Positions 24,922-34,136 of a DNA stretch of 64,000 nucleotides are shown one piece after another. The translations under genes were made by a program, and so were the position numbers. Each line of letters starts with the position of its first letter. The first letter of the stretch is position 1. The notes beneath the pieces were generated by a model. It had not been told where the DNA came from. It saw only the letters and a program-made list of their open reading frames with translations, and did no database searches. The stretch is from assembly GCF_900091495.1 (NCBI RefSeq), contig NZ_LT607413.1, positions 186,001 through 250,000 on the forward strand, in the 5' to 3' direction. This DNA comes from Micromonospora echinospora. GTDB taxonomy: Bacteria > Actinomycetota > Actinomycetes > Mycobacteriales > Micromonosporaceae.

Positions 24922-25751
24922 TTGCCCGAGCCGGCGAGCGCGCCGGAGACCAGTTGCCGCTGGAACACCAGGTAGATGATGAGCACCGGCAGCAGCGCGA
25001 CGATCAGGCCGGCGCTGACCAGCGGCACCGAGACGTCGTACTGCCCACTGAGCAGGGACACCCCGACCATCAGGGTCTTGCTGTCCGAGCCACCCATGAT
25101 CACCAGGGGCAGCAGCAGGTCGTTCCACATCCAGACGAAGTTGAAGATGGCCAGCGCCGCGAGCGCCGGGGTGGCGATCGGGGTGAGCAGGCGGAACAGG
25201 ACGGTGAAGTGCCCGGCCCCGTCCACCCGGGCCGCCTCGATCAGCTCGTCCGGGATCTGCTGGAAGTACCCGGCGAGCTGGTACGTGCCCAGCGGCAGCC
25301 CGAAGGCGGCGTAGGCCAGGATCAGCCCCTGGTACTCGCCGGACATGCCGAGGTCCAGCACGGTCTGGTAGAGCGGGTAGATGATCGCCTGACTGGGGAT
25401 GGTCAGCGAGACGATGATCAGCAGGAAGACCAGTTTCTTGCCCCGGAACCGCAGCTTGGTCACCACGTACGCGACCAGCAGCGCGGCCAGCACCGACAGC
25501 ACCAGCCCGCCCACCGTGGTGACGAGCGAGTTGAACAGCAGTCGGGGCATGTCCATCCGGCGGAACGCCTCGACGTAGTTCTCCAGCGTGATCCCACTGG
25601 TCGGCAGGCCGAGCGGGTCGCGGGCGAAGCCGGTCTGCGTCTTCAGGGAACTGACCACGGTGAACAGCAGCGGGTAGATCGCCGCGACCGCGACGACCAC
25701 CAGCGCGAAGGTCAACAGGTAACGCCCGATCCGGGCGGCGTGCGTGTTCAT
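24918..25751 (-). CDS. ABC sugar transporter permease (MalG/CUT1 type)
   Basis: 277 residues, six membrane spans. The EAA loop reads EAARVDGAGHFTVLFRLLTPI, where the ATPase docks. The long periplasmic-side segment after helix 1 (SSLKTQTGF) is typical of MalG-type subunits. It is coupled to the partner permease (ATGA overlap) and to the mutarotase. No ATP-binding subunit is encoded nearby, as is common in actinomycetes where one MsiK-type ATPase serves several importers. Confidence 0.92.
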   Translation of the reverse strand: MNTHAARIGRYLLTFALVVVAVAAIYPLLFTVVSSLKTQTGFARDPLGLPTSGITLENYVEAFRRMDMPRLLFNSLVTTVGGLVLSVLAALLVAYVVTKLRFRGKKLVFLLIIVSLTIPSQAIIYPLYQTVLDLGMSGEYQGLILAYAAFGLPLGTYQLAGYFQQIPDELIEAARVDGAGHFTVLFRLLTPIATPALAALAIFNFVWMWNDLLLPLVIMGGSDSKTLMVGVSLLSGQYDVSVPLVSAGLIVALLPVLIIYLVFQRQLVSGALAGSGK

Positions 25752-26707
25752 CGCGGCTTGCGGGTCCCCTCTTTGAACATGTGCCGCACGCTGAACACGG
25801 ACAGCAGGGCGACGAAGACGAAGAGCGCGATGCCGATGGCCGAGCCGTAGCCCCGGTCGAGGAACTGGAAGGTGGTCAGGAAGACCAGGTACTCCGGCAT
25901 CATCGTGGCGTCACCGGGGCCGCCCTGGGTCAACGCGTAGATCAGCGGGAACAGCCAGATCAGCACGCCGGACGCGCAGAGCACGCTCCAGTACGCCACC
26001 GTCGGGCGCAGCATCGGCACCACCACCGAGAACAGCCGCCGCCAGAAGCCGGCCCCGTCGAGGTAGGCGGCCTCCAGCACCTCGTCGGGGATGGTGGAAA
26101 GCCCGGCCAGGTAGGTCATCACGCCCAGACCGAAGAAGCTCCACAGCGCCACCGCGACGAGCGAGAAGATCGCGCTCCACCGGCCGTTGAGCCACTCGAT
26201 GGCCAACGGTTCCAGGCCGACCGCGCGCAGCGACGCGTTGATCGGCCCGTCCGGGGCGAGGATCTGCCGGAACATGATGCCGACCACGATCGGCGCGATG
26301 GTGTACGGGACGAAGTAGACGGCCCGGAAGAACTTCCAACCCGGTGCCCGCTGGTGGATGAAGACCGCCAGGATCAGCGGGATCACCACCCAGAACGGCA
26401 GGGTGGCGACCACCAGCAGGGCGTTGCGGAAGCTGGTGAGCACCATCGGGTCGTCGAGCATCCGGGTGTAGTTGTCCGCCCCGGCGAACGACCCGCCGTC
26501 GAACCCACTGGACGACTCGAGGCTGGTGATCACCCCCCGGACCAGGGGCACCAGCTTGAACGTGACCACGAGGGCCAGGGCGGGCAGCACCAGGGCGGCC
26601 CCGAGCCACCACTCCCGCGCCCGGCCCGCCCCGCGTGGCGCGGGGGTGGGCCGGGCGGGTTCGTCGGCGCCCGCCGACTTCGCGACCGGCACGGTCGAAA
26701 CGGTCAT
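25748..26707 (-). CDS. ABC sugar transporter permease (MalF/CUT1 type)
   Basis: 319 residues with six main spans and a cytosolic Pro/Ala/Arg-rich N terminus of about 40 residues. The EAA loop is present as LEAAYLDGAGFWRRLFSVVVPM. ATG 26707 has GAAGGA 5-10 nt upstream; ATG 26731 would add 8 residues. It forms the membrane channel with the next permease and receives sugar from the binding protein encoded just upstream. Confidence 0.92.
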   Translation of the reverse strand: MTVSTVPVAKSAGADEPARPTPAPRGAGRAREWWLGAALVLPALALVVTFKLVPLVRGVITSLESSSGFDGGSFAGADNYTRMLDDPMVLTSFRNALLVVATLPFWVVIPLILAVFIHQRAPGWKFFRAVYFVPYTIAPIVVGIMFRQILAPDGPINASLRAVGLEPLAIEWLNGRWSAIFSLVAVALWSFFGLGVMTYLAGLSTIPDEVLEAAYLDGAGFWRRLFSVVVPMLRPTVAYWSVLCASGVLIWLFPLIYALTQGGPGDATMMPEYLVFLTTFQFLDRGYGSAIGIALFVFVALLSVFSVRHMFKEGTRKPR

Positions 26708-26729
26708 CAGGGTTCCTTCCCCGGGACTC

Positions 26730-26767
26730 ACCGGTCGCAGGCGGCACGTCGGCCGCCTGCGACCGGT
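26730..26767. terminator. Intercistronic hairpin between binding-protein and permease genes
   Basis: 15-base arms 26730-26744 and 26753-26767 are perfectly complementary with an 8-nt loop. The element is inside the operon, after the solute-binding protein (which ends at 26772) and before the permeases. Such hairpins usually protect or partly terminate the upstream message so that more binding protein than permease is made. Confidence 0.7.
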
Positions 26768-26771
26768 ACGG

Positions 26772-28070
26772 TCACTTGCCCTGCTTCTTCGTGGGACTGC
26801 GCTCCAGCGCCTGCTGCATCTGCTCGGCCCACTTGTCGACGGTGAGCTGGCCCAGGGTCACCTGCTGCCAGCCCCGGGCGAGCGCGTCCGCCTCCGGACC
26901 GGAGAGCATCACGCCGGCGTGCAGGGTCGGCTCGGCCACCAGCTCCTGGATCTTCCGGAACGCCGGGGAGGAGGGCAGCAGCGCCGGGTCGACGTTCTTG
27001 TTCAGCGGCTGGCCCTTGGCGTGCTTCACCCAGAGTTCGCCGTTCTCCTTGCCGGCCAGCCAGGTGATGAACTCCAGGCCGGCGTCCTTCTTCTCGCTCC
27101 ACTTGGTGACGCCGTAGACGGCGCCCTCGATGCCGGAGAACTTCTGCGCCAGCGGGGCGTCCGGGTTGATCGTCGGCCAGCGGGTGACGCCCAGCTTGTC
27201 GTCACCGAGGGCCTTGCCGAAGGCGTCCCAGTTGACCGCGTCCGAGATGATCGTGCCGGCGAAGGCGGCGTCGCCGCGCTGGAAGATGTCCGCGCCGTCG
27301 GGCAGCATCGTGATCGACGGGGCGTTCTTGTTCGTCCAGCCCTTGGTGGTGATCTCGGCCAGCTTCTCCAGGACGGACACCAGCTTCGGGTCCGTCCAGG
27401 ACAGGGTGCCGGCCAGCAGGCCCCGGATGTCCTCCTCGGACAGGTAGTTGCGGGCGATCTCCGGGAAGTCCCAGTAGGCGGGGAAGGTGCCGGAGAGGCC
27501 GAGCGCCAGGCAGGTCTTGCCCGACTTCGTCACCGCGTCGCAGGCCGCGCCGAAGTCGGCCCAGGTGGCCGGGGGCTTCTCCGGGTCGAGGCCGGCGGCG
27601 CGCAGGACGTCCTTGTTGTAGTAGAGGACGTTGCCCTGGTACGAGAAGGGCACCCCGTAACACGGCTTGGCGGTGTCGAAGCCCTCGCACGCGCCGCTGT
27701 AGGTGACCAGGTCCTTGTTGATCTCGGCGGCCTTGTCGCCGAGCGGCACGTACGCGCCGCGCCGGTCGAACAGCTCCAGCCCGGCGTTGTTCGCCATCAC
27801 GTCCGGCCCGGACTGCGAGGTGATGTACGGGCCCTGCACCTCGGGGTACTTGTCGAACGGAACGGACTGCATCTCCAACTTGATGTCCGGGTGGGCGGCC
27901 TCGAAGCTGGTCTTGACCTGCTGCCAGTACTCGGTGCCGCCCGGCTCCCAGGTCAGCACCTTGAGGGTGACCGGGCCGTCGGAGGCGTCGTCACCGCCAC
28001 CGCAGCCGGTCAGCAGCGCGGCGACCGCCGTGCCGGCGGCGACGACGCCGGCCAATCTACGTCGAAACAT
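26772..28070 (-). CDS. ABC transporter sugar-binding lipoprotein
   Basis: 432 residues. Lipobox LLTGC places the acylated Cys at residue 23. The mature protein follows the family-1 (MalE-like) solute-binding fold: VTLKVLTWEPGG, GPDVMANNAG, VPFSYQGNVLYYNKD and FITWLAG are recognisable. It delivers a sugar to the two permeases downstream. Its start overlaps the end of the oxidoreductase gene by 14 bp. Confidence 0.93.
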   Translation of the reverse strand: MFRRRLAGVVAAGTAVAALLTGCGGGDDASDGPVTLKVLTWEPGGTEYWQQVKTSFEAAHPDIKLEMQSVPFDKYPEVQGPYITSQSGPDVMANNAGLELFDRRGAYVPLGDKAAEINKDLVTYSGACEGFDTAKPCYGVPFSYQGNVLYYNKDVLRAAGLDPEKPPATWADFGAACDAVTKSGKTCLALGLSGTFPAYWDFPEIARNYLSEEDIRGLLAGTLSWTDPKLVSVLEKLAEITTKGWTNKNAPSITMLPDGADIFQRGDAAFAGTIISDAVNWDAFGKALGDDKLGVTRWPTINPDAPLAQKFSGIEGAVYGVTKWSEKKDAGLEFITWLAGKENGELWVKHAKGQPLNKNVDPALLPSSPAFRKIQELVAEPTLHAGVMLSGPEADALARGWQQVTLGQLTVDKWAEQMQQALERSPTKKQGK

Positions 28071-29085
28071 CGGCAGAAGCTCCTGTCACGTGAGGGGGGC
28101 TCGGGGGGATCCGGCGGACCGCGCCACCGGCGGTGGCGCTGTCGACCACGGCCTCGGCGACCCGGACGACGTGCAATCCGTCGGCGAGCGGGACCACCGC
28201 CGCCGGTTCGGTGCCGTCGACCTGGCCGAGGAAATGCCGCAACTCGGCGGCGAGCGCGCCGCCGCCGTCGGCCGGGGAGAGGAGCCAGTCGGGCGCCTCG
28301 GTCGGCTCGCCCTGGACGAGCAGCGTGGGGTGGCCGAGGTCGACGTGCGCGACCCCGTCGGTGCCGTACACCTCGACCAGGTCCGAGGTGTGGTTGGTGG
28401 CGTGCTCGGGGAGCAGGTAGCTGTTGCGGATCGACGACACGACGTCGTTGGCGTGCCGAAGCTCCGCCCACACCAGGACCGGGCTGGCCGGTCCGGGTCG
28501 GGTTCGGGTCACCGCGCGGACCTCGACCACCGGCGCTCCGGCGTACCAGAGCGCCAGGTCGATGTCGTGGACGGCGGTGAGCAGCGCGGGGTGTTCGCGC
28601 GGGAAGAGGCGGCTCAGCGTCCGGGGCCGGTCCCGGCGGGACGACACGGCGAGCACGTCGCCGAGCCGGCCGGCGCGGACCGCCTCGTACAGGGCCCGGT
28701 GCGGGGCGCTGTGCCGCAGGATGTGGCCGGGCTGGCAGAGCACGCCGGTCCGCTCGGCCGCGGCCACGATCGCGGCGGCGTCGTCGACGGTGGCGGCCAG
28801 CGGCTTCTCCACCAGCACGGGGACCCCGGCGGCGAGCAGGTCGACGGCGACCGCCCGGTGTGCCGGGCCGGGCACGCAGACCGAGGCCGCGTCGGGGCGG
28901 CCGGCGGCGAGCAGGTCGGCGACACAGGCGTGGGTGCGGGGCACCCCGTACTCGGCGGCCACCCGGGCGCGGGTCGGGGCGTCCGGCTCGACCAGCGCCG
29001 TCACCGGCACGCCGAGCGACCGGTACGCGGCCAGGTGCCGTACGCCGAACGCCCCGGCCCCGACCACCGCCACCGCGCGGGTCAT
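28057..29085 (-). CDS. Gfo/Idh/MocA family oxidoreductase
   Basis: 342 residues. The Rossmann start AVVGAGAFGVRHLAAY and the EKPLA segment (Glu-Lys-Pro with the catalytic Lys) define the family; HDIDLALWY supplies the conserved Asp and a possible His general base region. These enzymes oxidise or epimerise sugars and inositols with NAD(P). Fused by overlaps to both neighbours (ATGA with the M20 gene). In this operon it could be the first sugar dehydrogenase producing a lactone. Confidence 0.9.
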   Translation of the reverse strand: MTRAVAVVGAGAFGVRHLAAYRSLGVPVTALVEPDAPTRARVAAEYGVPRTHACVADLLAAGRPDAASVCVPGPAHRAVAVDLLAAGVPVLVEKPLAATVDDAAAIVAAAERTGVLCQPGHILRHSAPHRALYEAVRAGRLGDVLAVSSRRDRPRTLSRLFPREHPALLTAVHDIDLALWYAGAPVVEVRAVTRTRPGPASPVLVWAELRHANDVVSSIRNSYLLPEHATNHTSDLVEVYGTDGVAHVDLGHPTLLVQGEPTEAPDWLLSPADGGGALAAELRHFLGQVDGTEPAAVVPLADGLHVVRVAEAVVDSATAGGAVRRIPPSPPHVTGASADVST

Positions 29086-30329
29086 GCCCGGACCGCCTCG
29101 ACCTCGGTGGACCGTCCGTCGCCGGCCGCGATCCGGTCCCCGCCGACGGCGGCGGCGTCCCCGCTGGCGAGCCGCCCGTCGAGGACGGCCCGGGTGAGTC
29201 GCTCCAGGGCGGTCACGCCCGCCGCGAGACAGCGCTCGTCCACGTCGAAGCTGCCGGAGTGCAACGGCGCGCCGCCGCGCTCGCCGGTCACCCCGAGCTT
29301 GACGTAGAGGCTGGGACCGAGCGCGCCGAGCAGGGCGAAGTCGTCGGTGGTCAGCGGCGGCTCGGCCAGGTCGGCCACCTCGACGGAGCCGGGCAGCTCG
29401 GCGTGCGCGAGCCGCACCAGCGACCCGGCGTTGCGGACCGGGGGCATCTCGTTGGCCCAGGTGAAGCGCACGCCGAGGTCGAGCGCGGCGGCCTGCTGCC
29501 GGGCGATCCGCTCGATGACCTCCTTGAGGCGCTCGCGGGTGGCCTCGTCGTGGGTACGCAGCGTGCCGGTGGCCTCCGCGTGGGCCGCGACCTGGCTCTG
29601 GCTCGCGCCACCGGAGATCGTGCCGATGTTGAAGGCGACCAGTTCGTGCGGGTTGCAAGACCGGGCGACCCCGGCGTGCAGCAGGTTCACGATGCCGCTC
29701 AGGCCGAGGATGGCATCCCGCCCGAGGGCGGGGGTGGCCGCGTGCGCGGCCCGACCGAGCACCTCGATCCGGAAGGCGTCCTTGGCGGCCATCGCCGTCT
29801 CCCGGTCGACGCCGACCGTGCCCACCGGCAGGTCGGGCCAGCAGTGCAGGCCGAGGACGGCGTCGTAGCGCCGCCCGCGCAGGGCCTCGTCGGCGAGCGC
29901 CGCGGCGGCCCCGGACGCCTCGCCGAACGGGATCTCCTCGGCCGGCTGGAAGAGCAGGGTCACCGACCCCCGGGCGGGCGGGTCGGCCGCGAGCCGGGCC
30001 GCGACACCGTAGACGACGGTCATGTGCACGTCGTGCCCGCAGGCGTGGCAGACCCCGGGGTTGACGGAGGCGTAGGCGGCCTCCTTGGCATCCTGGACGG
30101 GATAGGCGTCCATATCGGCCCGAAGTAGCACCGAGGGTCCGGGGGCACATCCGTCGATCTCGACCAGCAGGCCGGTGCCGGCAATTCCGGTCCGGACCTC
30201 GCCGATGGGAGCCAACCGGTCGGCCAGGGCAGCCGCCGTACGGTGCTCCGTGAACCGCAGCTCGGGGTGCTGGTGGAGCTGCCGACGCAGCCGTACCAGA
30301 TCGTCAACGTCCTCGTGCACCTGCACCAC
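29082..30329 (-). CDS. M20D-family amidohydrolase (hippurate hydrolase/amidohydrolase type)
   Basis: 415 residues. RRQLHQHPEL, LLRADMDAYPV, HACGHDVHM and QPAEE mark the metal-binding core of the peptidase M20D family, with the dimerisation domain in the middle. Members cleave N-acyl amino acids, indole-acetyl conjugates or N-acyl sugars. GTG 30329 has GAGGAG 9 nt upstream and is the first gene of the operon running to 24523. Why an amidase is here is unclear; it may remove an acyl group from the imported substrate. Confidence 0.88.
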   Translation of the reverse strand: MVQVHEDVDDLVRLRRQLHQHPELRFTEHRTAAALADRLAPIGEVRTGIAGTGLLVEIDGCAPGPSVLLRADMDAYPVQDAKEAAYASVNPGVCHACGHDVHMTVVYGVAARLAADPPARGSVTLLFQPAEEIPFGEASGAAAALADEALRGRRYDAVLGLHCWPDLPVGTVGVDRETAMAAKDAFRIEVLGRAAHAATPALGRDAILGLSGIVNLLHAGVARSCNPHELVAFNIGTISGGASQSQVAAHAEATGTLRTHDEATRERLKEVIERIARQQAAALDLGVRFTWANEMPPVRNAGSLVRLAHAELPGSVEVADLAEPPLTTDDFALLGALGPSLYVKLGVTGERGGAPLHSGSFDVDERCLAAGVTALERLTRAVLDGRLASGDAAAVGGDRIAAGDGRSTEVEAVRA

Positions 30330-30440
30330 GCGGCTCCACTCCTCGCCTGCGGCCGATAATCCGGACCTAATTGAGACAAGAACTTAAGCGAGCGGTCCTC
30401 CCACGTCAATGGCCTGGTCGGAGTGGGTTAGGGTCCCGCC

Positions 30441-31286
30441 ATGGAACGCGCCGACGCCCATCTGCACCTGTTCGCCGCCGGGTATCCGGGCCGCTACGGA
30501 CGGTCCCCGGCCGGCGGTGACGAACTGGCCGTCTACGAGTCGCTGCGCCGGACGCACGGCATCGACCGCGCACTCGTCGTCGGGTACGAGGGCGCACCCG
30601 AGTTCGCCGGCAACAACGACCACCTGGCCGGCCTCGCCGCCGACCACGACTGGATCGCCCCCGTCGCGTACGTTCCGCCCGCCGGGCCGGCGGACGGCCT
30701 GGACCGCTGGTGGTCGGCGGGTTTCGCCGGGATCTCGGCCTACCTGGCCGACGCGGGAGCCGCCCGGACGTTCGCCGGCTGGCTGGCCGACGCCGCCGCC
30801 GACCTGAACCGGGCAGGTGCGGTGATCAGCCTGAACGCCACCCCCGGCGCGACCGCCCACCTCGGCCCGGCACTGGCCGCTCTGGGCGACTGCGCCGTGC
30901 TGGTCAGCCACCTCGGCCTGCCCGGCGCGCACCCCACGCCGCCCGACCGGGACGCGGCGGCCGTCACGCTCGCGCCCCTGCTCGGGTTGACCGACCTACC
31001 GCACGTCGGGGTCAAGGTCTCCGGCCTGTACGCGGTCAGCGAGCCGGCGCACGCGTGGCCGCACGACAGCGCCCGCCCTTTCGTCGAGGTCCTGCTCGAC
31101 GGCTTCGGACCACGGCGTCTCTACTGGGGTTCGGACTTCTCCCCCAGCCTCGACCACGTCTCGTTCGCCCAGACCCTGCATCCGGTCGGCCTGGACGGGC
31201 TCTCCCCCACCGAGGCAGCCGACGTGTACGGCGGCAACCTCCGCCGCGCGCTACCCGACCAGGGACGCCGCACGGTCGACGGGTGA
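30441..31286 (+). CDS. Amidohydrolase_2 family hydrolase (sugar-lactonase-like)
   Basis: 281 residues. DAHLHLF is the first-strand metal motif; [19 protein letters not shown] and YWGSDFSPS give the later strand residues, with the final Asp in GSDFSP. The family includes fucono- and rhamnonolactonases and the 2-pyrone-dicarboxylate lactonase. Placed divergently from the sugar importer and dehydrogenase operon, a lactonase role in an oxidative sugar pathway fits. TAGGGT at 30429-30434, six bases before ATG 30441, suggests a leaderless transcript. Confidence 0.8.
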   Translation: MERADAHLHLFAAGYPGRYGRSPAGGDELAVYESLRRTHGIDRALVVGYEGAPEFAGNNDHLAGLAADHDWIAPVAYVPPAGPADGLDRWWSAGFAGISAYLADAGAARTFAGWLADAAADLNRAGAVISLNATPGATAHLGPALAALGDCAVLVSHLGLPGAHPTPPDRDAAAVTLAPLLGLTDLPHVGVKVSGLYAVSEPAHAWPHDSARPFVEVLLDGFGPRRLYWGSDFSPSLDHVSFAQTLHPVGLDGLSPTEAADVYGGNLRRALPDQGRRTVDG

Positions 31287-31446
31287 GCCCAGGCCACCCG
31301 GATCACCGGCGTACCGGGCTCCCAAGATGGTCGCAGTCGGTACCAAGTGGACAGCCATGAGTTACTTTGGATCTTCCATGCCCCCTGGTCGGCTGGTTCA
31401 CTACTCGCGCTACCAATATCAGCCGAGCCTCGGGGAGCCCTCGACC

Positions 31447-32787
31447 ATGCCTGAAACCAACCCCTTCCGGCGCAGCCGGCGCGTCGCGTCCTCGGCGCTC
31501 GTCGGCGTCGTCGCCGGTGTCGTCCTGACGACCGTCCCACCCGCCGCCGCCCATCCGGGCGAGGCGGTCGAGGCGACCAGGGCCGGAAGCGCCACCGAGA
31601 AGATCACCACCCGCCCCGTCATCACCCCGCCCAGCGAGCCGACCACCATCGGCGTGCCGGCCGAGTTCAGCGTTACCAAAGGGGGCGGCAGAACCCCTTA
31701 CGCGTACGTCTACCAGCTGAACGCCGGACCGCCGGCGCAGGTGCCGGCCGACGCCAACGGCGCGGCCACCATTTCCGTGAAGCCGACCTGGTTCACCAAC
31801 ACGCTCACCGTCTACGGCCTGTTCACGGGCGGCCCCGCCGGGGAGAGTTCCACCATCACGTTCAACTCCGATCCGGCCCCCGTCGCCCCCGACGCGGACC
31901 TCACCGGCGACGGGGTCGCCGACCTGCTCACGGTCGGCGGCGCCCACACCCTGCCGGCCGGGCTCTGGCTCGCCACCGGGAACGCCGCGACCGGTATCGA
32001 CCCGGTCAGCACCAACATCGGATTCCGGGGATACGGCATCGACGGCAACGACCCCGCCGACTTCACCGGCAGCCAGATCATTACGGGACGGTTCTTCGGC
32101 GAGTCGTTCCAGGACGTCCTCGTCTACCACCCGACCGGCGACAACGCCGGCGGTGCGGCCATCCTGCGCGGCACCGGCGACGGGTCGCCGCTGCACCCCC
32201 AGCTCAGCGGCAACCACGTGGCCATCATCGCGGACCAGTTGAAGGACGAGTACGGCAACTCGCCCCTTCAACTCGCCAACGCCGGGGACAGCCGCCGGCT
32301 CGGCAACGACATTCCCGACCTGATCGGCATCAGCGGCGACGCGACCAACGGACACCACCTCACCTACTACCCGAACTTCTTCACGCCCGGCGGCTACCTC
32401 CTCGCCACCCGGGCCACCGCGCTGACGCCGACCGGCGGCACCGACTGGAACAACTGGACCATCGCCACCACCCAACTCGCCGGCGGCACCGCCATGTTCC
32501 TGTGGAACCGCACCACCGGCGCACTTCACCTGTGGACCGACCTGACCTTCAGCCAGGACACCGGTCAGCTCACCTACACCGCGTACCACCTGGCCACGAA
32601 CTGGAACACCAACGCCGCTATCGACCTACGCGCCGCCGACATCGACGGAAACGGCACGCCGGACCTGTGGACGGTCGGCGGGGCGGCCTCGGTCACCCCG
32701 TGGCTCGTGTCGAACCTGACGTCCGCCGGCACCGGAACGATCACCGCACAGCCCGCCCAGACCCTGGTCACTCCCAGCCAGCCCTGA
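31447..32787 (+). CDS. Secreted FG-GAP/VCBS-like repeat protein
   Basis: 446 residues. The signal peptide has RRSRR, a hydrophobic stretch and a likely AAA-HP cleavage near residue 36. An Ig-like region follows, then repeats with calcium-type loops such as [15 protein letters not shown] and [15 protein letters not shown], typical of FG-GAP beta-propeller proteins of actinomycetes. It is probably an extracellular binding protein. ATG 31447 has GGGGAG 9 nt upstream. A 160-base gap before it has no gene. Confidence 0.78.
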   Translation: MPETNPFRRSRRVASSALVGVVAGVVLTTVPPAAAHPGEAVEATRAGSATEKITTRPVITPPSEPTTIGVPAEFSVTKGGGRTPYAYVYQLNAGPPAQVPADANGAATISVKPTWFTNTLTVYGLFTGGPAGESSTITFNSDPAPVAPDADLTGDGVADLLTVGGAHTLPAGLWLATGNAATGIDPVSTNIGFRGYGIDGNDPADFTGSQIITGRFFGESFQDVLVYHPTGDNAGGAAILRGTGDGSPLHPQLSGNHVAIIADQLKDEYGNSPLQLANAGDSRRLGNDIPDLIGISGDATNGHHLTYYPNFFTPGGYLLATRATALTPTGGTDWNNWTIATTQLAGGTAMFLWNRTTGALHLWTDLTFSQDTGQLTYTAYHLATNWNTNAAIDLRAADIDGNGTPDLWTVGGAASVTPWLVSNLTSAGTGTITAQPAQTLVTPSQP

Positions 32788-32820
32788 CCGTCCGGGCCAG
32801 CCCCGGAACGCTCGGGACGT

Positions 32821-32852
32821 GACGGGGGAGGACGCTGCCGTTCTCCCCCGTC
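32821..32852. terminator. 10-bp hairpin terminator
   Basis: GACGGGGGAG at 32821-32830 pairs exactly with CTCCCCCGTC at 32843-32852, with a 12-nt loop, between the convergent FG-GAP-like gene and the DUF1501 gene. Confidence 0.65.
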
Positions 32853-32877
32853 TGTTCCCGGCAGGTTGCCGGGCCGG

Positions 32878-34119
32878 TCAGAGGACGCCGGTGAGCCGGC
32901 CCCGCCAACCGGCGAGCACCTCGCCCGGATCGGTGTCGAGGGTCTGCTCCAGCAGGGTGGCGTAGACGTCCCGGAAGTCGGTGGTGAACCTCAGGTCGCC
33001 GTCGTCGAGGTCGGTGAGGCTCGGCGCTTCGCCGTACAGGCCGCCACGCACGCCGTTCCCGAGCAGCAGCACGTTCGAGGCGGTGCCGTGGTCGGTGCCG
33101 TCCGAGGCGTTCGCCCGCACCCGGCGGCCGAACTCCGAGTAGACCGCCACCACCACCTTCCGGCCCGCCTCGGTCCGCGCCATCCGGTCGACGAAGCCGG
33201 CGACCGCACGGTCCACCTGACCGAGCAGGATCTCCTGCAACTGCCTCTCGTCGGCGTGGGTGTCGAAGCCGCCCAACGAGACCGAGAAGACCCGGGTGGC
33301 GACCCCCGCCTCGACGCACTGGGCGACCAGGTCCAGCTGGGCGTCGAGCGGGGTACGCGCGCCGCCGGTCGCGGTGGCCGGCGTCGCCTCGCCCTCCTGC
33401 TCCGGCGCGTCGGCATCTCCGGCGTCGCGCACCTCGCGGATCATCTCGTCGACGCTGCGCAGGTCGGCGAAGCACGCCGCCGCGCGGGCGCGGGCCGGGG
33501 TGTCGTCCGGCGAGCCGGTGGCGAACGCGGCCATCGTCGACTCCGGCAGCCCCCGTCCCGCCTTCCGCTCGGTCACCGGCACCGCCGCGCCCGCGCTCCG
33601 TTCGCCGGCCAGCAGCGGCGGCAGCACCGGCTCGAAGGAGACCGCGAGTCGGGGGTCGCCCCCGGCCCGGTCGAGCCACCGGCCGAGCCAGCCGGTGGTG
33701 CCGGGGCGCTCCGGCTCGGCGGTCTGCCAGATGTCCATCGAGCGGAAGTGGCTGCGGTCCGGCTTCGGGTAGCCGACCCCCTGGACCACCGCCAGCCGCC
33801 CCTCGCCGTACAGCCGGTGCAGGCCCGCCAGCGCCGGGTTCAGCCCGACCTCGTCGTCCAGCCGCCGCACCTCCTCCGCCTCGTACGCCAACTCCGGCCG
33901 GGCGTCCCGATAGGCCGGGTCGGCGTACGGGACGACGGTGTTCAGGCCGTCGTTGCCGCCGTACAGGGTGACCAGCACCAGCGTGCGGGCCTGCGGGTCA
34001 CGGTCGCCCGAGGTGGCGAACAGGTCGTCCAGGCGGTACGCGGTGACCCCGGCCGCCAGCGCGGTCGCCCCGACCACCCCACTGGCCACCAGGAACCGCC
34101 GTCGCGTCACGGTGTCCAC
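32878..34119 (-). CDS. DUF1501 family Tat-exported protein
   Basis: 413 residues. TRRRFLVASGVVGATALAAG is a twin-arginine signal. LVTLYGGNDGLNTVVPY, FDTHADERQLQ, VYSEFGRRVRANASDGTDHG are DUF1501 signatures; the fold is related to alkaline phosphatase/sulfatase-type hydrolases. GTG 34119 is preceded by GGAGGAGG. It is 17 nt behind the DUF1800 gene, the usual partner. The two are co-exported proteins of unknown activity, widespread in planctomycetes and actinomycetes. Confidence 0.88.
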   Translation of the reverse strand: MDTVTRRRFLVASGVVGATALAAGVTAYRLDDLFATSGDRDPQARTLVLVTLYGGNDGLNTVVPYADPAYRDARPELAYEAEEVRRLDDEVGLNPALAGLHRLYGEGRLAVVQGVGYPKPDRSHFRSMDIWQTAEPERPGTTGWLGRWLDRAGGDPRLAVSFEPVLPPLLAGERSAGAAVPVTERKAGRGLPESTMAAFATGSPDDTPARARAAACFADLRSVDEMIREVRDAGDADAPEQEGEATPATATGGARTPLDAQLDLVAQCVEAGVATRVFSVSLGGFDTHADERQLQEILLGQVDRAVAGFVDRMARTEAGRKVVVAVYSEFGRRVRANASDGTDHGTASNVLLLGNGVRGGLYGEAPSLTDLDDGDLRFTTDFRDVYATLLEQTLDTDPGEVLAGWRGRLTGVL

Positions 34120-34136
34120 GGTGCTCCTCCTCCCGG

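Noticed and set aside
26472..28580. About 700-codon plus-strand frame across the ABC importer and oxidoreductase genes
   Set aside because: The minus-strand proteins have clear motifs, lipobox and membrane spans; the plus-strand frame is low-complexity shadow sequence.
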